Positions 45,186 through 54,087 are shown, numbered from the stretch's first letter. The stretch is DNA of 64,000 nt from Paraburkholderia humisilvae (GCF_902859855.1 NZ_CADIKH010000022.1:1-64000); one strand, 5' to 3'. Program-made: numbers and translations. Notes: a model not told the origin generated them from the letters alone.

Positions 45186-45743
45186 TCAACGGGTCAGCTC
45201 GCCCTGCACGCGGTTGTAGCGGATATTGTTGACGATCGTCTGTGCCGAGCCCATTGGCAGTCGGTTCGTACAAAAGAAGTCCTGATACAACGAAGCGCGG
45301 TACGCGTTCAGATCGCCGTTCTCGATGCGTGACCAGTCGTTTTCGACGGTACGGTCCCAGCCGTCGTGATCGTCATTGAGACCTGCATACAGGCGCCACG
45401 TGTAATTGTCGCAGCGAATACCTTCGTAATTGACGTTGCGCGCACCGCTTGGGCTCGTCACCACGACCGTATATCGCACGACGCCGTCCGATCCTACCGA
45501 TATCGACTTCGCATCCACAAAGAAACTCAGTGGCGTGTTTTGCGAGACTTCGAACTTCAGCAGGTCGCTCGGATTGGGCAGCGGCGGTAGCTTGTCGACC
45601 TTGTTCTCGGTCCAGTTGGACGGCATGTCGAGCAGGTAATGGAAGTCCGAGTCCTTTTGCGAGGCCGGTTGTTTAGTGCTGGAGCAGCCGGCCAGCAGGG
45701 CGCCCGTGGCGACGCAAGCCACGGCGATTGCAAACGCTTTCAA
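45186..45743 (-). CDS. CNP1-like lipoprotein
   Basis: A 185-residue predicted lipoprotein. The signal peptide ends in a lipobox LLAGC with Cys20 (MKAFAIAVACVATGALLAGC). The mature part matches the CNP1-like family known from Neisseria and Burkholderiales (DFHYLLDMPSNWTENKVDKLPPLP, VNYEGIRCDNYTWRLYAG, YQDFFCTNRLPM); its function is unknown. Probably outer membrane or periplasmic. It converges with proB; a GC hairpin (45140-45168) lies between them. Confidence 0.85.
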   Translation of the reverse strand: MKAFAIAVACVATGALLAGCSSTKQPASQKDSDFHYLLDMPSNWTENKVDKLPPLPNPSDLLKFEVSQNTPLSFFVDAKSISVGSDGVVRYTVVVTSPSGARNVNYEGIRCDNYTWRLYAGLNDDHDGWDRTVENDWSRIENGDLNAYRASLYQDFFCTNRLPMGSAQTIVNNIRYNRVQGELTR

Positions 45744-45827
45744 ATGATTTCCCCGAAACGCCGGCGCGGCGGCAGAGTTGCCGCACCGGCAGACGCGATG
45801 CGCCGTACGATATCAGACCTGCGTCGC

Positions 45828-46538
45828 TTAGTCGTGCAAACCCGGCGCGCGAACGATGACGCTTTCGGCTTCGGCGCAGTCCGACTCAAGCGACGCTCGC
45901 AGCGATGTTTCCACGGATGTTGCCACCACCGCGGTCGACACCTGGCTGAGCGATGGCGCGGAAGCGGCCGCCATGTCGCCCGCCCCCGGCGGCACATTCA
46001 CCGACGACGCCATCCGCGGATAACGCTGCCCGTGATGCCCACCCGGTTTTTCCGGTCGCGGCGCAGCCCGCCGCAGGAAGCGGGAGAGCTCCGTCAACGC
46101 CATCTGATACACATCCCGCTTGAACTCGATCACACAGTCGAGCGGCACCCAATACTCATTCCAGCGCCACGCATCGAACTCGGGGTGATCGGTGGCGCGC
46201 AAACAGATGTCGCAATCCCGCCCCACCATACGAAGCAGGAACCAGATCTGTTTCTGGCCACGGTAATGCCCGCGTACTTCACGCTTGATGAACTTGTCCG
46301 GCACCTCGTAACGCAACCAGTCGCGTGTGCGACCGACAACCTTCACGTGCTCGGGAAGCAGCCCGGTTTCTTCGTGTAACTCCCGATACATCGCTTGCAC
46401 AGGGGTCTCACCATACTTGATGCCCCCTTGCGGAAACTGCCAGGAATGTTCACGGAGCCGCTTACCCCAAAACACCTCGTTGTGCGCGTTCAAGAGGATG
46501 ATGCCGACGTTCGGGCGAAAGCCTTCACGATCCAGCAT
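45828..46538 (-). CDS. rppH: RNA pyrophosphohydrolase RppH
   Basis: A 236-residue Nudix enzyme that removes pyrophosphate from the 5' end of mRNA and so starts decay. The start MLDREGFRPNVGIILLN is the family one; the Nudix box lies in PQGGIKYGETPVQAMYRE and the following LHEETGL (about residues 37-60). The last 70 residues (after FLRRAAPRPEKPGG) are a Ser/Ala/Val-rich extension absent from E. coli RppH. The longer upstream frame to 46760 crosses the 11-bp repeats and is probably not coding. AAGGTGG precedes the ATG. Confidence 0.92.
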   Translation of the reverse strand: MLDREGFRPNVGIILLNAHNEVFWGKRLREHSWQFPQGGIKYGETPVQAMYRELHEETGLLPEHVKVVGRTRDWLRYEVPDKFIKREVRGHYRGQKQIWFLLRMVGRDCDICLRATDHPEFDAWRWNEYWVPLDCVIEFKRDVYQMALTELSRFLRRAAPRPEKPGGHHGQRYPRMASSVNVPPGAGDMAAASAPSLSQVSTAVVATSVETSLRASLESDCAEAESVIVRAPGLHD

Positions 46539-46571
46539 ACAACCACCTTCGAATCCTTTAAAATTGCTTTG

Positions 46572-46577
46572 ATTATA
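46572..46577 (-). promoter_or_regulatory. Candidate rppH promoter -10
   Basis: On the - strand the sequence reads TATAAT, a perfect -10, 34 bases upstream of the rppH start. No good -35 is seen; the place where it would be is the beginning of the 11-bp repeat array. Confidence 0.5.
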
Positions 46578-46593
46578 AACAGATAATGGTCCA

Positions 46594-46681
46594 GACGCAC
46601 CCCGGACTGCATCTGGCTTATACCTGGATTGCATCCTGATTGCAGCGGGATCACACCCGGATTGCGCACCGATCGCACCTC
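46594..46681. repeat. Degenerate 11-bp tandem repeat array between rppH and proS
   Basis: Eight units of exactly 11 bases run from 46594 to 46681, all but one starting with GA. Consensus is about GATYGCAYCYG; examples are GACTGCATCTG (46605) and GATTGCGCACC (46660). The phase is unbroken over 88 bases. It lies directly upstream of the rppH -10 in the 349-base gap between the divergent rppH and proS genes. The rest of the gap (46682-46887) shows no clear site. Confidence 0.8.
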
Positions 46682-46887
46682 GGGCAATGGCTGGATCACG
46701 CCGTGCCGGAACGGTCAAGACCGGGGTGGCGTCGAACACCGTCATCGCGGGTTCACGCACATTTCATGCTCGTCTGACGTGCTTTTCGCACGGATCTGAC
46801 GCGGATTTGGCGAACGGGTCCGCAAATGCTACCGTTTCATCTCTTTGGTTGGGCCCGCCCGGTTCCGCCGCTTTTGGAAAACTCTGA

Positions 46888-48624
46888 ATGAAAGCCTCAC
46901 GTTTCTTTATCGGCACGCTGAAGGAAGCGCCTGCCGACGCCGAAATTGTCAGTCACAAGCTTATGGTGCGCGCCGGCATGATCCGGCGCGTGGCCGGCGG
47001 TATCTATAACTATCTGCCGGTCGGGCTGCGTTCGATCCGCAAGGTGGAAGCGATCGTGCGCGAGGAGATGAATCGGGCGGGTGCGATCGAGCTGCTGATG
47101 CCTTCGGTGCAGCCGGCCGAACTCTGGCAGGAGTCGGGGCGCTGGGTGAAGTACGGCCCGGAACTGCTGCGCTTCAAGGATCGTAAACAGAGCGATTTCG
47201 TGCTGGGACCGACGCATGAGGAAGTGGTCACCGATATCGCGCGCAACCAGATCAAAAGCTACCGGCAGATGCCGGTGAACTTCTACCAGGTTCAGACCAA
47301 GTTTCGCGATGAGATCCGTCCGCGCTTCGGCGTGATGCGTGGACGCGAGTTCATCATGAAAGACGCGTACTCGTTCGACAAGGACACAGAAGGTCTGAAG
47401 GAGACGTATCGCAAGATGTACGACGCGTACGTGCGGATTTTCACGCGCCTCGGTCTCGAGTTCCGCGCGGTGGCGGCCGATAACGGTTCGATCGGCGGCA
47501 GCGGCTCGCACGAATTCCACGTGATCGCCGATACCGGTGAGGATGCGATCGCGTACTGCCCGACCTCGGACTACGCGGCGAACGTCGAAGCCGCCGATGC
47601 GCTGCCGCTAGTCTCACAGCGCGCAGCGCCCACCGAACCGCTCACGAAGACTGCGACGCCCGGCAAGGCGAAGTGCGAACAGGTTGCCGAGTATCTGAAC
47701 ATTCCGCTCGAGCGCACGATCAAGTCGATTGTCCTCGCCACCGACAACGAAGGTGCCGAGCCGACCCTCTGGCTATTGCTGCTGCGCGGCGACCACGAAC
47801 TGAACGAGATCAAGACAGCCAAGCAGCCGGGCCTCGCCGATTTCCGCTTCGCCACCGAAGCGGAAATCGTTGCATGGTTCGGCACGCCGCCCGGCTACCT
47901 CGGACCGCTCAACACGAAGAAGCCGGTAAAGGTGATCGCCGACAGCACGGTCGCGAACATGAGCGACTTCGTGGTCGGCTCGAACGAGGTCGACTATCAC
48001 ACGACCGGTGTGAACTGGGGACGCGACTTGCCGGAACCGGCGGTCGCGGATATCCGCAACGTGGTCAAGGGCGATCCGTCGCCGGACGGCAAAGGGGTGC
48101 TCGAGCTCTGCCGCGGCATCGAGGTCGGCCATGTGTTCCAGCTCGGCACCCGTTATTCGGTGGCGATGAACGCGACGTATCTGGATGAGACCGGCAAGCC
48201 GCAGCCGATGGTGATGGGCTGCTACGGTATCGGCGTCACACGCATTCTCGGCGCGGCGATCGAACAGAACTTCGACGACAAGGGCATCATCTGGCCGGAA
48301 GCGATCGCGCCGTTCGAGGTGGTGCTTTGCCCGATGGGTTATGACCGCAGCGACGCGGTGCGCGAACGGGCCGACAAGCTGCACGACGAACTGATGGCGG
48401 CCGGCATCGACGTGATTCTCGACGATCGCGGCGAGCGCCCCGGCGTGATGTTTGCCGACTGGGAGCTGATCGGCGTGCCGCACCGGCTCGTGATCGGCGA
48501 ACGCGGCCTGAAGGACGGCAAGATCGAGTACCAGGGCCGGCGCGACACCGAGGCGACTTTGCTGCCCGTTGCAGCGGCTGCGCAGACGGTCATCGACAAA
48601 ATCAAGGCAGCGCTCGCGCACTAA
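46888..48624 (+). CDS. proS: Prolyl-tRNA synthetase
   Basis: A 578-residue class II aminoacyl-tRNA synthetase of the bacterial type. Motif 2 region PVNFYQVQTKFRDEIRPRFG, motif 3 GCYGIGVTRILGA, and the central insertion (editing) domain of about 180 residues (EQVAEYLNIPLERTIKSIVLA onwards) are visible. The C-terminal anticodon-binding domain ends the protein. Divergent from rppH; its product charges the tRNA-Pro encoded at 40562. Confidence 0.97.
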   Translation: MKASRFFIGTLKEAPADAEIVSHKLMVRAGMIRRVAGGIYNYLPVGLRSIRKVEAIVREEMNRAGAIELLMPSVQPAELWQESGRWVKYGPELLRFKDRKQSDFVLGPTHEEVVTDIARNQIKSYRQMPVNFYQVQTKFRDEIRPRFGVMRGREFIMKDAYSFDKDTEGLKETYRKMYDAYVRIFTRLGLEFRAVAADNGSIGGSGSHEFHVIADTGEDAIAYCPTSDYAANVEAADALPLVSQRAAPTEPLTKTATPGKAKCEQVAEYLNIPLERTIKSIVLATDNEGAEPTLWLLLLRGDHELNEIKTAKQPGLADFRFATEAEIVAWFGTPPGYLGPLNTKKPVKVIADSTVANMSDFVVGSNEVDYHTTGVNWGRDLPEPAVADIRNVVKGDPSPDGKGVLELCRGIEVGHVFQLGTRYSVAMNATYLDETGKPQPMVMGCYGIGVTRILGAAIEQNFDDKGIIWPEAIAPFEVVLCPMGYDRSDAVRERADKLHDELMAAGIDVILDDRGERPGVMFADWELIGVPHRLVIGERGLKDGKIEYQGRRDTEATLLPVAAAAQTVIDKIKAALAH

Positions 48625-48636
48625 CCGGAGCGGACG

Positions 48637-49233
48637 GTGGAGTACAACTTCCTGTCCGCGACGGTGCTGCTGATCCTGATCACCGATCCGCTCGGCAATA
48701 TCCCCCTCTTCGTCAGTTGCCTGAGAGGGGTGACGCCGCATCGCCGGGCGTGGGTGATTCTGCGTGAGGTCGCGATCGCGTTTGTGATTCTGCTGGCCTT
48801 CATGATGGCCGGCGACCGTTTTCTGCGGATGATGCATCTTACCGATCTGTCCTTGCGCATCGGCGGCGGCATCGTGCTGTTTCTGATCGCGCTGCGGATG
48901 ATCTTCCCGCATCCGGACGGCTTGACCGGTGTGACGCGCGGCGGTGAGCCGCTGATCGTGCCGCTCGCGATTCCCGCGCTGGCCGGTCCGTCGGCGCTCG
49001 CCACGGTGATGCTGCTGACGTCGCAGGCGCCCGGCAAGACGCTCGAATGGATCGGCGCGCTGACCGTGACGATGGTGGTGTGTGCAATCGTGTTGGTGCT
49101 ATCGGAGCGGATTCAGCAGTGGCTGGGCGAGCGCACGGTCACCGCGTTCGAGCGGCTGATGGGTCTCGTGCTGGTCGCGATTTCGGTCGAAATGATTCTC
49201 GGTGGGATCCGCGCGTTCGTGCATCAGCTCTGA
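48637..49233 (+). CDS. MarC family integral membrane protein
   Basis: A 198-residue inner-membrane protein of the MarC/UPF0056 family with about six hydrophobic segments (VLLILITDPLGNIPLFVSCLRG, IVLFLIALRMIFP, PLAIPALAGPSALATVMLL). The function is unknown; a proposed antibiotic role of MarC was not upheld. The start is a GTG at 48637 (MEYNFLSATVLL), 12 bases after proS, so the two may share a transcript. Confidence 0.9.
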   Translation: MEYNFLSATVLLILITDPLGNIPLFVSCLRGVTPHRRAWVILREVAIAFVILLAFMMAGDRFLRMMHLTDLSLRIGGGIVLFLIALRMIFPHPDGLTGVTRGGEPLIVPLAIPALAGPSALATVMLLTSQAPGKTLEWIGALTVTMVVCAIVLVLSERIQQWLGERTVTAFERLMGLVLVAISVEMILGGIRAFVHQL

Positions 49234-49303
49234 TGCGGCGCTGGCGTGCGGCAGCGCCGCACGCCAGCCGATAACGTCATCTACCCCAGTGCGCCAAAAC
49301 CGT

Positions 49304-49855
49304 TCACGCGTTCGCGGTCAGCGCGCGGATCGTCGGCAGGTTGCGCCAATAGCCTTTTGCGTCCATCCCACAGCCGAACACATAGCGGTCCGGCACTTCG
49401 AAGCCGCAGAAGTCAGGGCGCAGCGGCTTCGACTTCGCGATGATCTTCTCGCACAGCACCGCGCTCATAAAGCGCTTCGCGCCCATCGCGAGAATGCGGT
49501 CGCGGATGGCCGCCATCGTCTCGCCTTCGTCGAGAATGTCGTCGAGCACGAGTACGACGCGGTCCTTCACCGATTCAGCCGGCGCGACGCGCCACTGCAT
49601 ATCGTGACTGCCCTGGGTCGTGTTGCGGTAACGGGTGAGGTGGATGTAATCGAACTCGAGCGGGAAGTCGAGGTGCGGCAGCAGCATGCCGGTGAACACG
49701 GCGGCGCCGCCCATTACCGACAGCACGAGCGGAAACACGTCGCTCATCTCCGCGCGAATCGCGCCGGCCATCCGCGCGATTGACGCGTCCACGTCGGCGG
49801 CCGAGACGATCTCTTCGGACTGGCTGAAAATCTGGAGGGCTTCTTCGCGGTTCAT
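49304..49855 (-). CDS. hpt: Hypoxanthine-guanine phosphoribosyltransferase
   Basis: A 183-residue type I phosphoribosyltransferase for purine salvage. The PRPP-binding motif is VVLVLDDILDEGETM; FEVPDRYVFGCGMDAKGYWRNLP is the typical C-terminal purine-binding stretch. The preference (hypoxanthine, guanine or xanthine) is not decided by sequence alone. On the - strand downstream of ffh. Confidence 0.88.
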   Translation of the reverse strand: MNREEALQIFSQSEEIVSAADVDASIARMAGAIRAEMSDVFPLVLSVMGGAAVFTGMLLPHLDFPLEFDYIHLTRYRNTTQGSHDMQWRVAPAESVKDRVVLVLDDILDEGETMAAIRDRILAMGAKRFMSAVLCEKIIAKSKPLRPDFCGFEVPDRYVFGCGMDAKGYWRNLPTIRALTANA

Positions 49856-49983
49856 GACGTTCGGCGAGCGGTAACTGTATACATATTAGTGTGGGAGACA
49901 ACGGTGCCGCGCGCTACAGAATAAACCCGGCATAAACCGGCAGCAATCGGACGTTCGATGCAGCAACGTTCTACGCAGCGAAC

Positions 49984-51351
49984 TCAACGCATCCCGGGCA
50001 GCATGCCTTTCATGCCGCGCATCATCTTCTGCAGGTTGCCGCCCTTCAGCTTCTTCATCATGGTGCGCATCTGCTCGTATTGATTGAGCATCCGGTTCAC
50101 TTCCTGCACTTGCACGCCGGCGCCCGCCGCGATGCGGCGTTTGCGGGTTGCCTTGATCAGCTCGGGCTTCGCGCGCTCCTGCGGCGTCATCGAGTTGATG
50201 ATGCCCTCCATCCGGCGCATCTGTTTTTCGGCCTGGCTCATATCGGCGCCCGCCGCGGCCTGCTGGAATTGCGCGGGCAGCTTGTCCATCAGCGACGACA
50301 AGCCGCCCATGTTCTTCATCTGCGAAAGTTGCGCGCGGAAATCGTTCAGGTCGAAGTCGCCGCCTTTCTTGACCTTGTCCGCGAGCTTCTGCGCGGCCTG
50401 TACATCGACGCCGCGCTGCGCCTCTTCGACGAGCGCGAGAATATCGCCCATCCCGAGGATCCGGTTCGCCATCCGGTCCGGGTAGAAGATTTCGAGGCCG
50501 TCGAGCTTCTCCGCGACGCCGACAAACTTGATCGGCTTGCCGGTGATGTGACGCACCGACAGCGCGGCGCCGCCGCGCGAGTCGCCGTCGAGCTTGGTTA
50601 GCACGACACCGGTCAGCGGCAGCGCGTCGTTGAATGCCTTCGCAGTGTTGACCGCGTCCTGGCCGAGCATCGCGTCGACGACGAAGAGCGTTTCGGACGG
50701 GTTCAGCTCGCGATGCAGCGCGGAGATTTCCTGCATCATCGCTTCGTCGATGCCGAGGCGGCCTGCCGTGTCGACGAGCAGCACGTCGTGATAATGGCGT
50801 TTTGCCCAGTCGACCGCGGCGCGCGCGATGTCGACCGGTTTCTGATCCGGCTGCGACGGGAAGAAATCGGCGTCGACCTGCTCGGTCACCGTCTTCAACT
50901 GCGTAATCGCCGCTGGGCGGTACACGTCGCACGAGACGGTGAGCACCTTCTTCTTGTACTTCTCGCGCAACAGTTTCGCGAGCTTGCCGACCGTGGTGGT
51001 TTTACCGGCGCCTTGCAGACCGGCCATCAGGATGATCGCCGGCGGCGTGACCGCGAGATTCAGCTCGACGGCCTTGCCTTCGTAGTCGCCGCCGATCACC
51101 GCGGTCAGCTCGCGCTGCACGACGCCGACCAGCGCCTGACCCGGCGACAGACTGGCGATCACGTCTTCGCCGAGCGCCTTCTCCTTTACTTTCGCGATGA
51201 AGTCGCGCACGACCGGCAACGCGACGTCTGCTTCGAGGAGCGCAAGCCGAACTTCGCGTAGCATCTCCTGCGTATTGGCTTCGGTGAGCCGGGCTTCGCC
51301 GCGCAGCGTCTTGACGACGCGCGCCATCCGTTGTGTGAGATTGTCGAGCAT
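49984..51351 (-). CDS. ffh: Signal recognition particle protein Ffh
   Basis: A 455-residue SRP GTPase that targets inner-membrane proteins to the translocon. The N domain covers about 1-95; G1 is GLQGAGKTTT (111-120), with DTAGRLGIDEAM and TKLDGDSRGGAALSV following. The Met-rich M domain that binds 4.5S RNA and signal peptides ends in MMRGMKGMLPGMR. I start it at MLDNLTQRMARV (51351); the upstream extension to 51450 looks non-coding. Confidence 0.96.
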   Translation of the reverse strand: MLDNLTQRMARVVKTLRGEARLTEANTQEMLREVRLALLEADVALPVVRDFIAKVKEKALGEDVIASLSPGQALVGVVQRELTAVIGGDYEGKAVELNLAVTPPAIILMAGLQGAGKTTTVGKLAKLLREKYKKKVLTVSCDVYRPAAITQLKTVTEQVDADFFPSQPDQKPVDIARAAVDWAKRHYHDVLLVDTAGRLGIDEAMMQEISALHRELNPSETLFVVDAMLGQDAVNTAKAFNDALPLTGVVLTKLDGDSRGGAALSVRHITGKPIKFVGVAEKLDGLEIFYPDRMANRILGMGDILALVEEAQRGVDVQAAQKLADKVKKGGDFDLNDFRAQLSQMKNMGGLSSLMDKLPAQFQQAAAGADMSQAEKQMRRMEGIINSMTPQERAKPELIKATRKRRIAAGAGVQVQEVNRMLNQYEQMRTMMKKLKGGNLQKMMRGMKGMLPGMR

Positions 51352-51474
51352 GGGAGCGATGGGTAGTGCGGCCCTCTTCGCGCGCGACGGATGCTGCGTG
51401 CGCGCCTGCACGCGTTGCGCGTGCGCGCGTGGCCTGAGCGTCGCGGCCAAGGGCCCCTAGTGTAAACTTCGAAC

Positions 51475-52461
51475 ATGGATATTGTACTGTATGCCCTCAC
51501 CGCACTCCTGTACGGCGGACTTGCCGTCGCAGGCTGGCGTTCGCATCGGCAGGCGGCGCTCGAGCCGATGCTCGAGGGCGCGCCTTCGCTGGCTGCGGGC
51601 GGCAATCTGAATCCTTCCGCGATGGGCATGCCGCCTTCGTCCATGGAAAGCGCGGTGCCGCGCACGCGGTCGCGCGCGCCAGTCGGCATGACGTTGCCGG
51701 TGCGCATGCTGCTTTTCGTCGCGCTGGTGCTGCACGGTGTGCTGCTGCATACGACCATCTTCCCGCAGAACGCGATGGTGTTCGGCTTCGCGTTCGCGCT
51801 GTCCGCGATGTTCTGGCTTGGCGCCGGCATCTACTGGGTGGAGAGCCTGTTCTTTCCGCTCGAGGGTCTGCGGCTGCTGGTGCTGCCGCTTGCGTGTGTC
51901 GCGTCGTTGCTGCCGCTCATGTTCGGGGGTGTGCACGTGCTGTCGTACGCGGCAGCGCCGCTTTTCAAGTTGCACTTCCTGATCGCAAACGTCGCCTACG
52001 GGCTGTTCGCGATCGCGGCGTTGCATGCGGTGCTGATGCTGCTCGCCGAGCGGCGCCTGCATGCGATGCGCGGCCGCCACGGCGTGGCGCAGCGGCACAA
52101 TGCCGCGGCCGGCAACGGCTGGTTGTCGAGCTGGCTCGACACGCTGCCGCCCCTGCTTACACTCGAGAAGCTTCTGTTCCGGTTGATCAGTGCGGGCTTC
52201 GTGCTGCTCACGCTGACGCTCGTGTCCGGCATGCTGTTCAACGAGCAATTGGTCGACCGCCCACTGAAGTTCGATCACAAGACTGTCTTCGCGATCCTGT
52301 CGTGGGTGATGTTCGGCGCGCTGCTGACCGCGCGCAAAGTGTCCGGCTGGCGAGGCCGTGCCGCGTTGCGCTGGGTGCTCGCGGCGTTCGTCGCGTTACT
52401 GCTCGCGTATATTGGCAGCCGTTTTGTCTTCCAGGTGCTGCTGCACCGTCCTGTCGTCTGA
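51475..52461 (+). CDS. Cytochrome c assembly-type inner membrane protein (CcsA/YpjD-like)
   Basis: A 328-residue polytopic protein of the cytochrome c assembly (CcsA/CcmC-like) superfamily, as YpjD of E. coli, whose role is unknown. Eight or nine hydrophobic segments are seen (MLLFVALVLHGVLLHTTIF, LHFLIANVAYGLFAIAALHAV, LISAGFVLLTLTLVSGMLF). Its place next to and divergent from ffh matches other proteobacteria. It reads into the small PP0621-like gene. Confidence 0.87.
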   Translation: MDIVLYALTALLYGGLAVAGWRSHRQAALEPMLEGAPSLAAGGNLNPSAMGMPPSSMESAVPRTRSRAPVGMTLPVRMLLFVALVLHGVLLHTTIFPQNAMVFGFAFALSAMFWLGAGIYWVESLFFPLEGLRLLVLPLACVASLLPLMFGGVHVLSYAAAPLFKLHFLIANVAYGLFAIAALHAVLMLLAERRLHAMRGRHGVAQRHNAAAGNGWLSSWLDTLPPLLTLEKLLFRLISAGFVLLTLTLVSGMLFNEQLVDRPLKFDHKTVFAILSWVMFGALLTARKVSGWRGRAALRWVLAAFVALLLAYIGSRFVFQVLLHRPVV

Positions 52462-52469
52462 GTGTTCCC

Positions 52470-52874
52470 ATGCGGCAAATCATTCTGCTGATCCTGCTGT
52501 TCGTTGTCGGCCAATGGCTCGTCAAGACGCTGCGACGTCCCGCTGCGCGCTCGTCGTCACGTCCGGGTGGCGGCGCGCGCAGTCAGCCGGGCGCGAACGG
52601 CGCAAACAGTGCAAACAGTGCGCACGGCGCCGATCAGTCATCAAGTAACCGCGCGGGCAACCGCGCCGCAGGTGGCGCGCAAAGACCGAACGGCGCCGCA
52701 CGCGCCGGTGCGAACCGGCAACTTCCAGAGCCGATGATTCGCTGCGTCGAGTGCGGCGTGCACGCACCGAAAAGCGATTCGGTGATGCTCGGCGGCCAGC
52801 CGTTCTGCAGCAGTGAACACGCGCGGCGTTACGCGGCGCGTGCCGAGCAGGCAAAGGGCCGCGAAGGACGATGA
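52470..52874 (+). CDS. PP0621-type small membrane protein with zinc ribbon-like tail
   Basis: A 134-residue protein: one N-terminal membrane segment (IILLILLFVVGQWLV), a Gly/Ala/Asn/Ser-rich disordered middle (about 25-85) and a conserved C-terminal domain IRCVECGVHAPKSDSVMLGG followed by QPFCSSEHARRYA, with three cysteines and a histidine that could bind zinc. Function unknown. The ATG at 52470 lies 8 bases after the upstream gene, and the stop overlaps ampD by ATGA. Confidence 0.82.
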   Translation: MRQIILLILLFVVGQWLVKTLRRPAARSSSRPGGGARSQPGANGANSANSAHGADQSSSNRAGNRAAGGAQRPNGAARAGANRQLPEPMIRCVECGVHAPKSDSVMLGGQPFCSSEHARRYAARAEQAKGREGR

Positions 52875-53467
52875 AGCCGAGCTTCATCGTCGCCGCCGAC
52901 GGCTGGGTCGCTGCCGCGCGTCAATTCCCGTCGCCGAATTTCGAAGCGCGCCCCGCGGGCGCGGTGCCGACGCTTATCGTCGTGCACAACATCAGTCTGC
53001 CGCCAGGGGAGTTCGGCGGCGGCGCGATCGCCGATCTGTTCCTGAATCGCCTCGACTGCGACGCGCATCCGTATTACGCGTCGCATCTGCGCGGCGTACG
53101 CGTTTCCGCGCACTTCGTCATTCTTCGCGACGGCGCGCTCGAGCAGTTCGTGTCTTGCAACGAGCGCGCATGGCATGCGGGCGCATCGAGCTTCTTCGGC
53201 CGCGAGCGCTGCAATGACTTCTCGATCGGCATCGAACTGGAAGGCAGCGACACGACCGCGTTCGAACCGGCGCAATACCTCACCTTGGCCGCACTCTCGC
53301 AAGCATTGGCTGCGCACTATCCGATCGACGCGCTCGCGGGTCACTCGGACATTGCGCCGGGCCGCAAGACCGACCCGGGCCCGCATTTCGACTGGGCGCG
53401 GCTGCAACGCGAAACTTCATTTCCCGATCAGTATTTCCCCTATCGGCATCGCCCGACTGCACGGTAA
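52871..53467 (+). CDS. ampD: 1,6-anhydro-N-acetylmuramyl-L-alanine amidase AmpD
   Basis: A 198-residue cytoplasmic zinc amidase of peptidoglycan recycling, which cuts anhydro-MurNAc from its peptide and so lowers inducer for AmpC beta-lactamase. Zinc and catalytic residues lie in IVVHNISLPPGEFGGG, RACNDFSIG-equivalent RCNDFSIGIELEG, and AGHSDIAPGRKTDPGPHFDW. Complements the wall-synthesis genes elsewhere in the window. Confidence 0.94.
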   Translation: MKPSFIVAADGWVAAARQFPSPNFEARPAGAVPTLIVVHNISLPPGEFGGGAIADLFLNRLDCDAHPYYASHLRGVRVSAHFVILRDGALEQFVSCNERAWHAGASSFFGRERCNDFSIGIELEGSDTTAFEPAQYLTLAALSQALAAHYPIDALAGHSDIAPGRKTDPGPHFDWARLQRETSFPDQYFPYRHRPTAR

Positions 53468-53573
53468 GCGGCTGCGACGAAAACCCGCAAAGCGAGTCTG
53501 GGCTTGCTCGTGCGTGAGCCTTGCGCAGGCGCGGCAAGGCGAAATGTCAACCCGCACGGGCTAAATTTTTCGA

Positions 53574-53601
53574 TTGATAGAACGCTAAAGTCCACTATAC
53601 T
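53574..53601 (+). promoter_or_regulatory. Candidate nrdA promoter
   Basis: -35 TTGATA (53574-53579), 16-base spacer, -10 TATACT (53596-53601). The -10 lies inside the first NrdR-type box. The transcript would have a leader of about 480 bases before the nrdA ATG. Confidence 0.6.
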
Positions 53602-53638
53602 TGGTGCCGTTAAAGCAGTTTTCCACAAGATGTTGTGT
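53592..53638 (+). promoter_or_regulatory. Two NrdR-type boxes upstream of nrdA
   Basis: Box 1 CCACTATACTTGGTGC (53592-53607) matches 11 of 16 positions and box 2 CCACAAGATGTTGTGT (53623-53638) 12 of 16 of the NrdR consensus ACACWATATATWGTGT. They are 15 bases apart, 31 bases start to start, three helical turns, which is the known pattern for NrdR repression of ribonucleotide reductase genes. Confidence 0.7.
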
Positions 53639-53639
53639 T

Positions 53640-54087
53640 GATCGGGGCAAGGCACCCGCTTCACGAGCAGGGCGCCGAAAGCATTACCGGCATTGAAAAA
53701 ACGCTGAAGTGACGTCCGCGGCTACGTGGCTACAGAGAGGCGGCGCGTCATCCACTTCAACTTCGATTGAAGCTCAGCAACTTCGAAAAAAGGGACCAGC
53801 CAGTGATCGCAACACGCATGATGAAGACGCGCGTCCACGCGCCGGATTGGTTTCCGGGTTTGCGTCTTCCTTGCTGTGGGTCCGAACCGGCGATCGCGTT
53901 GCGCTGTTCCCGCCGCCGACAACAGGGCGGGCCCGGCGTGTCCGTCGAGCGCTCCCAGTGCGACCTGATCGGCACTCCCCATCGTCGTTTTTATCGAACC
54001 CGTACCTCGCTCGCGTCCGCGCCGGCGCAGCGATTGTTTTAATCCGCGGTTACGGCCGCACCATCCCCAGACCAGGAGCTTTTGCAC
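53640..54087 (+). other. Long nrdA leader without recognised gene
   Basis: About 450 bases between the operator and nrdA. A 91-codon open frame with a TTG start (53767-54042) shows no recognisable protein features. I see no known riboswitch. A good AGGAG (54074-54078) serves nrdA. Confidence 0.5.

Noticed and set aside
53767..54042. Open frame in the nrdA leader
   Set aside because: TTG start, no ribosome site, Arg/Ser-rich translation without recognisable features.
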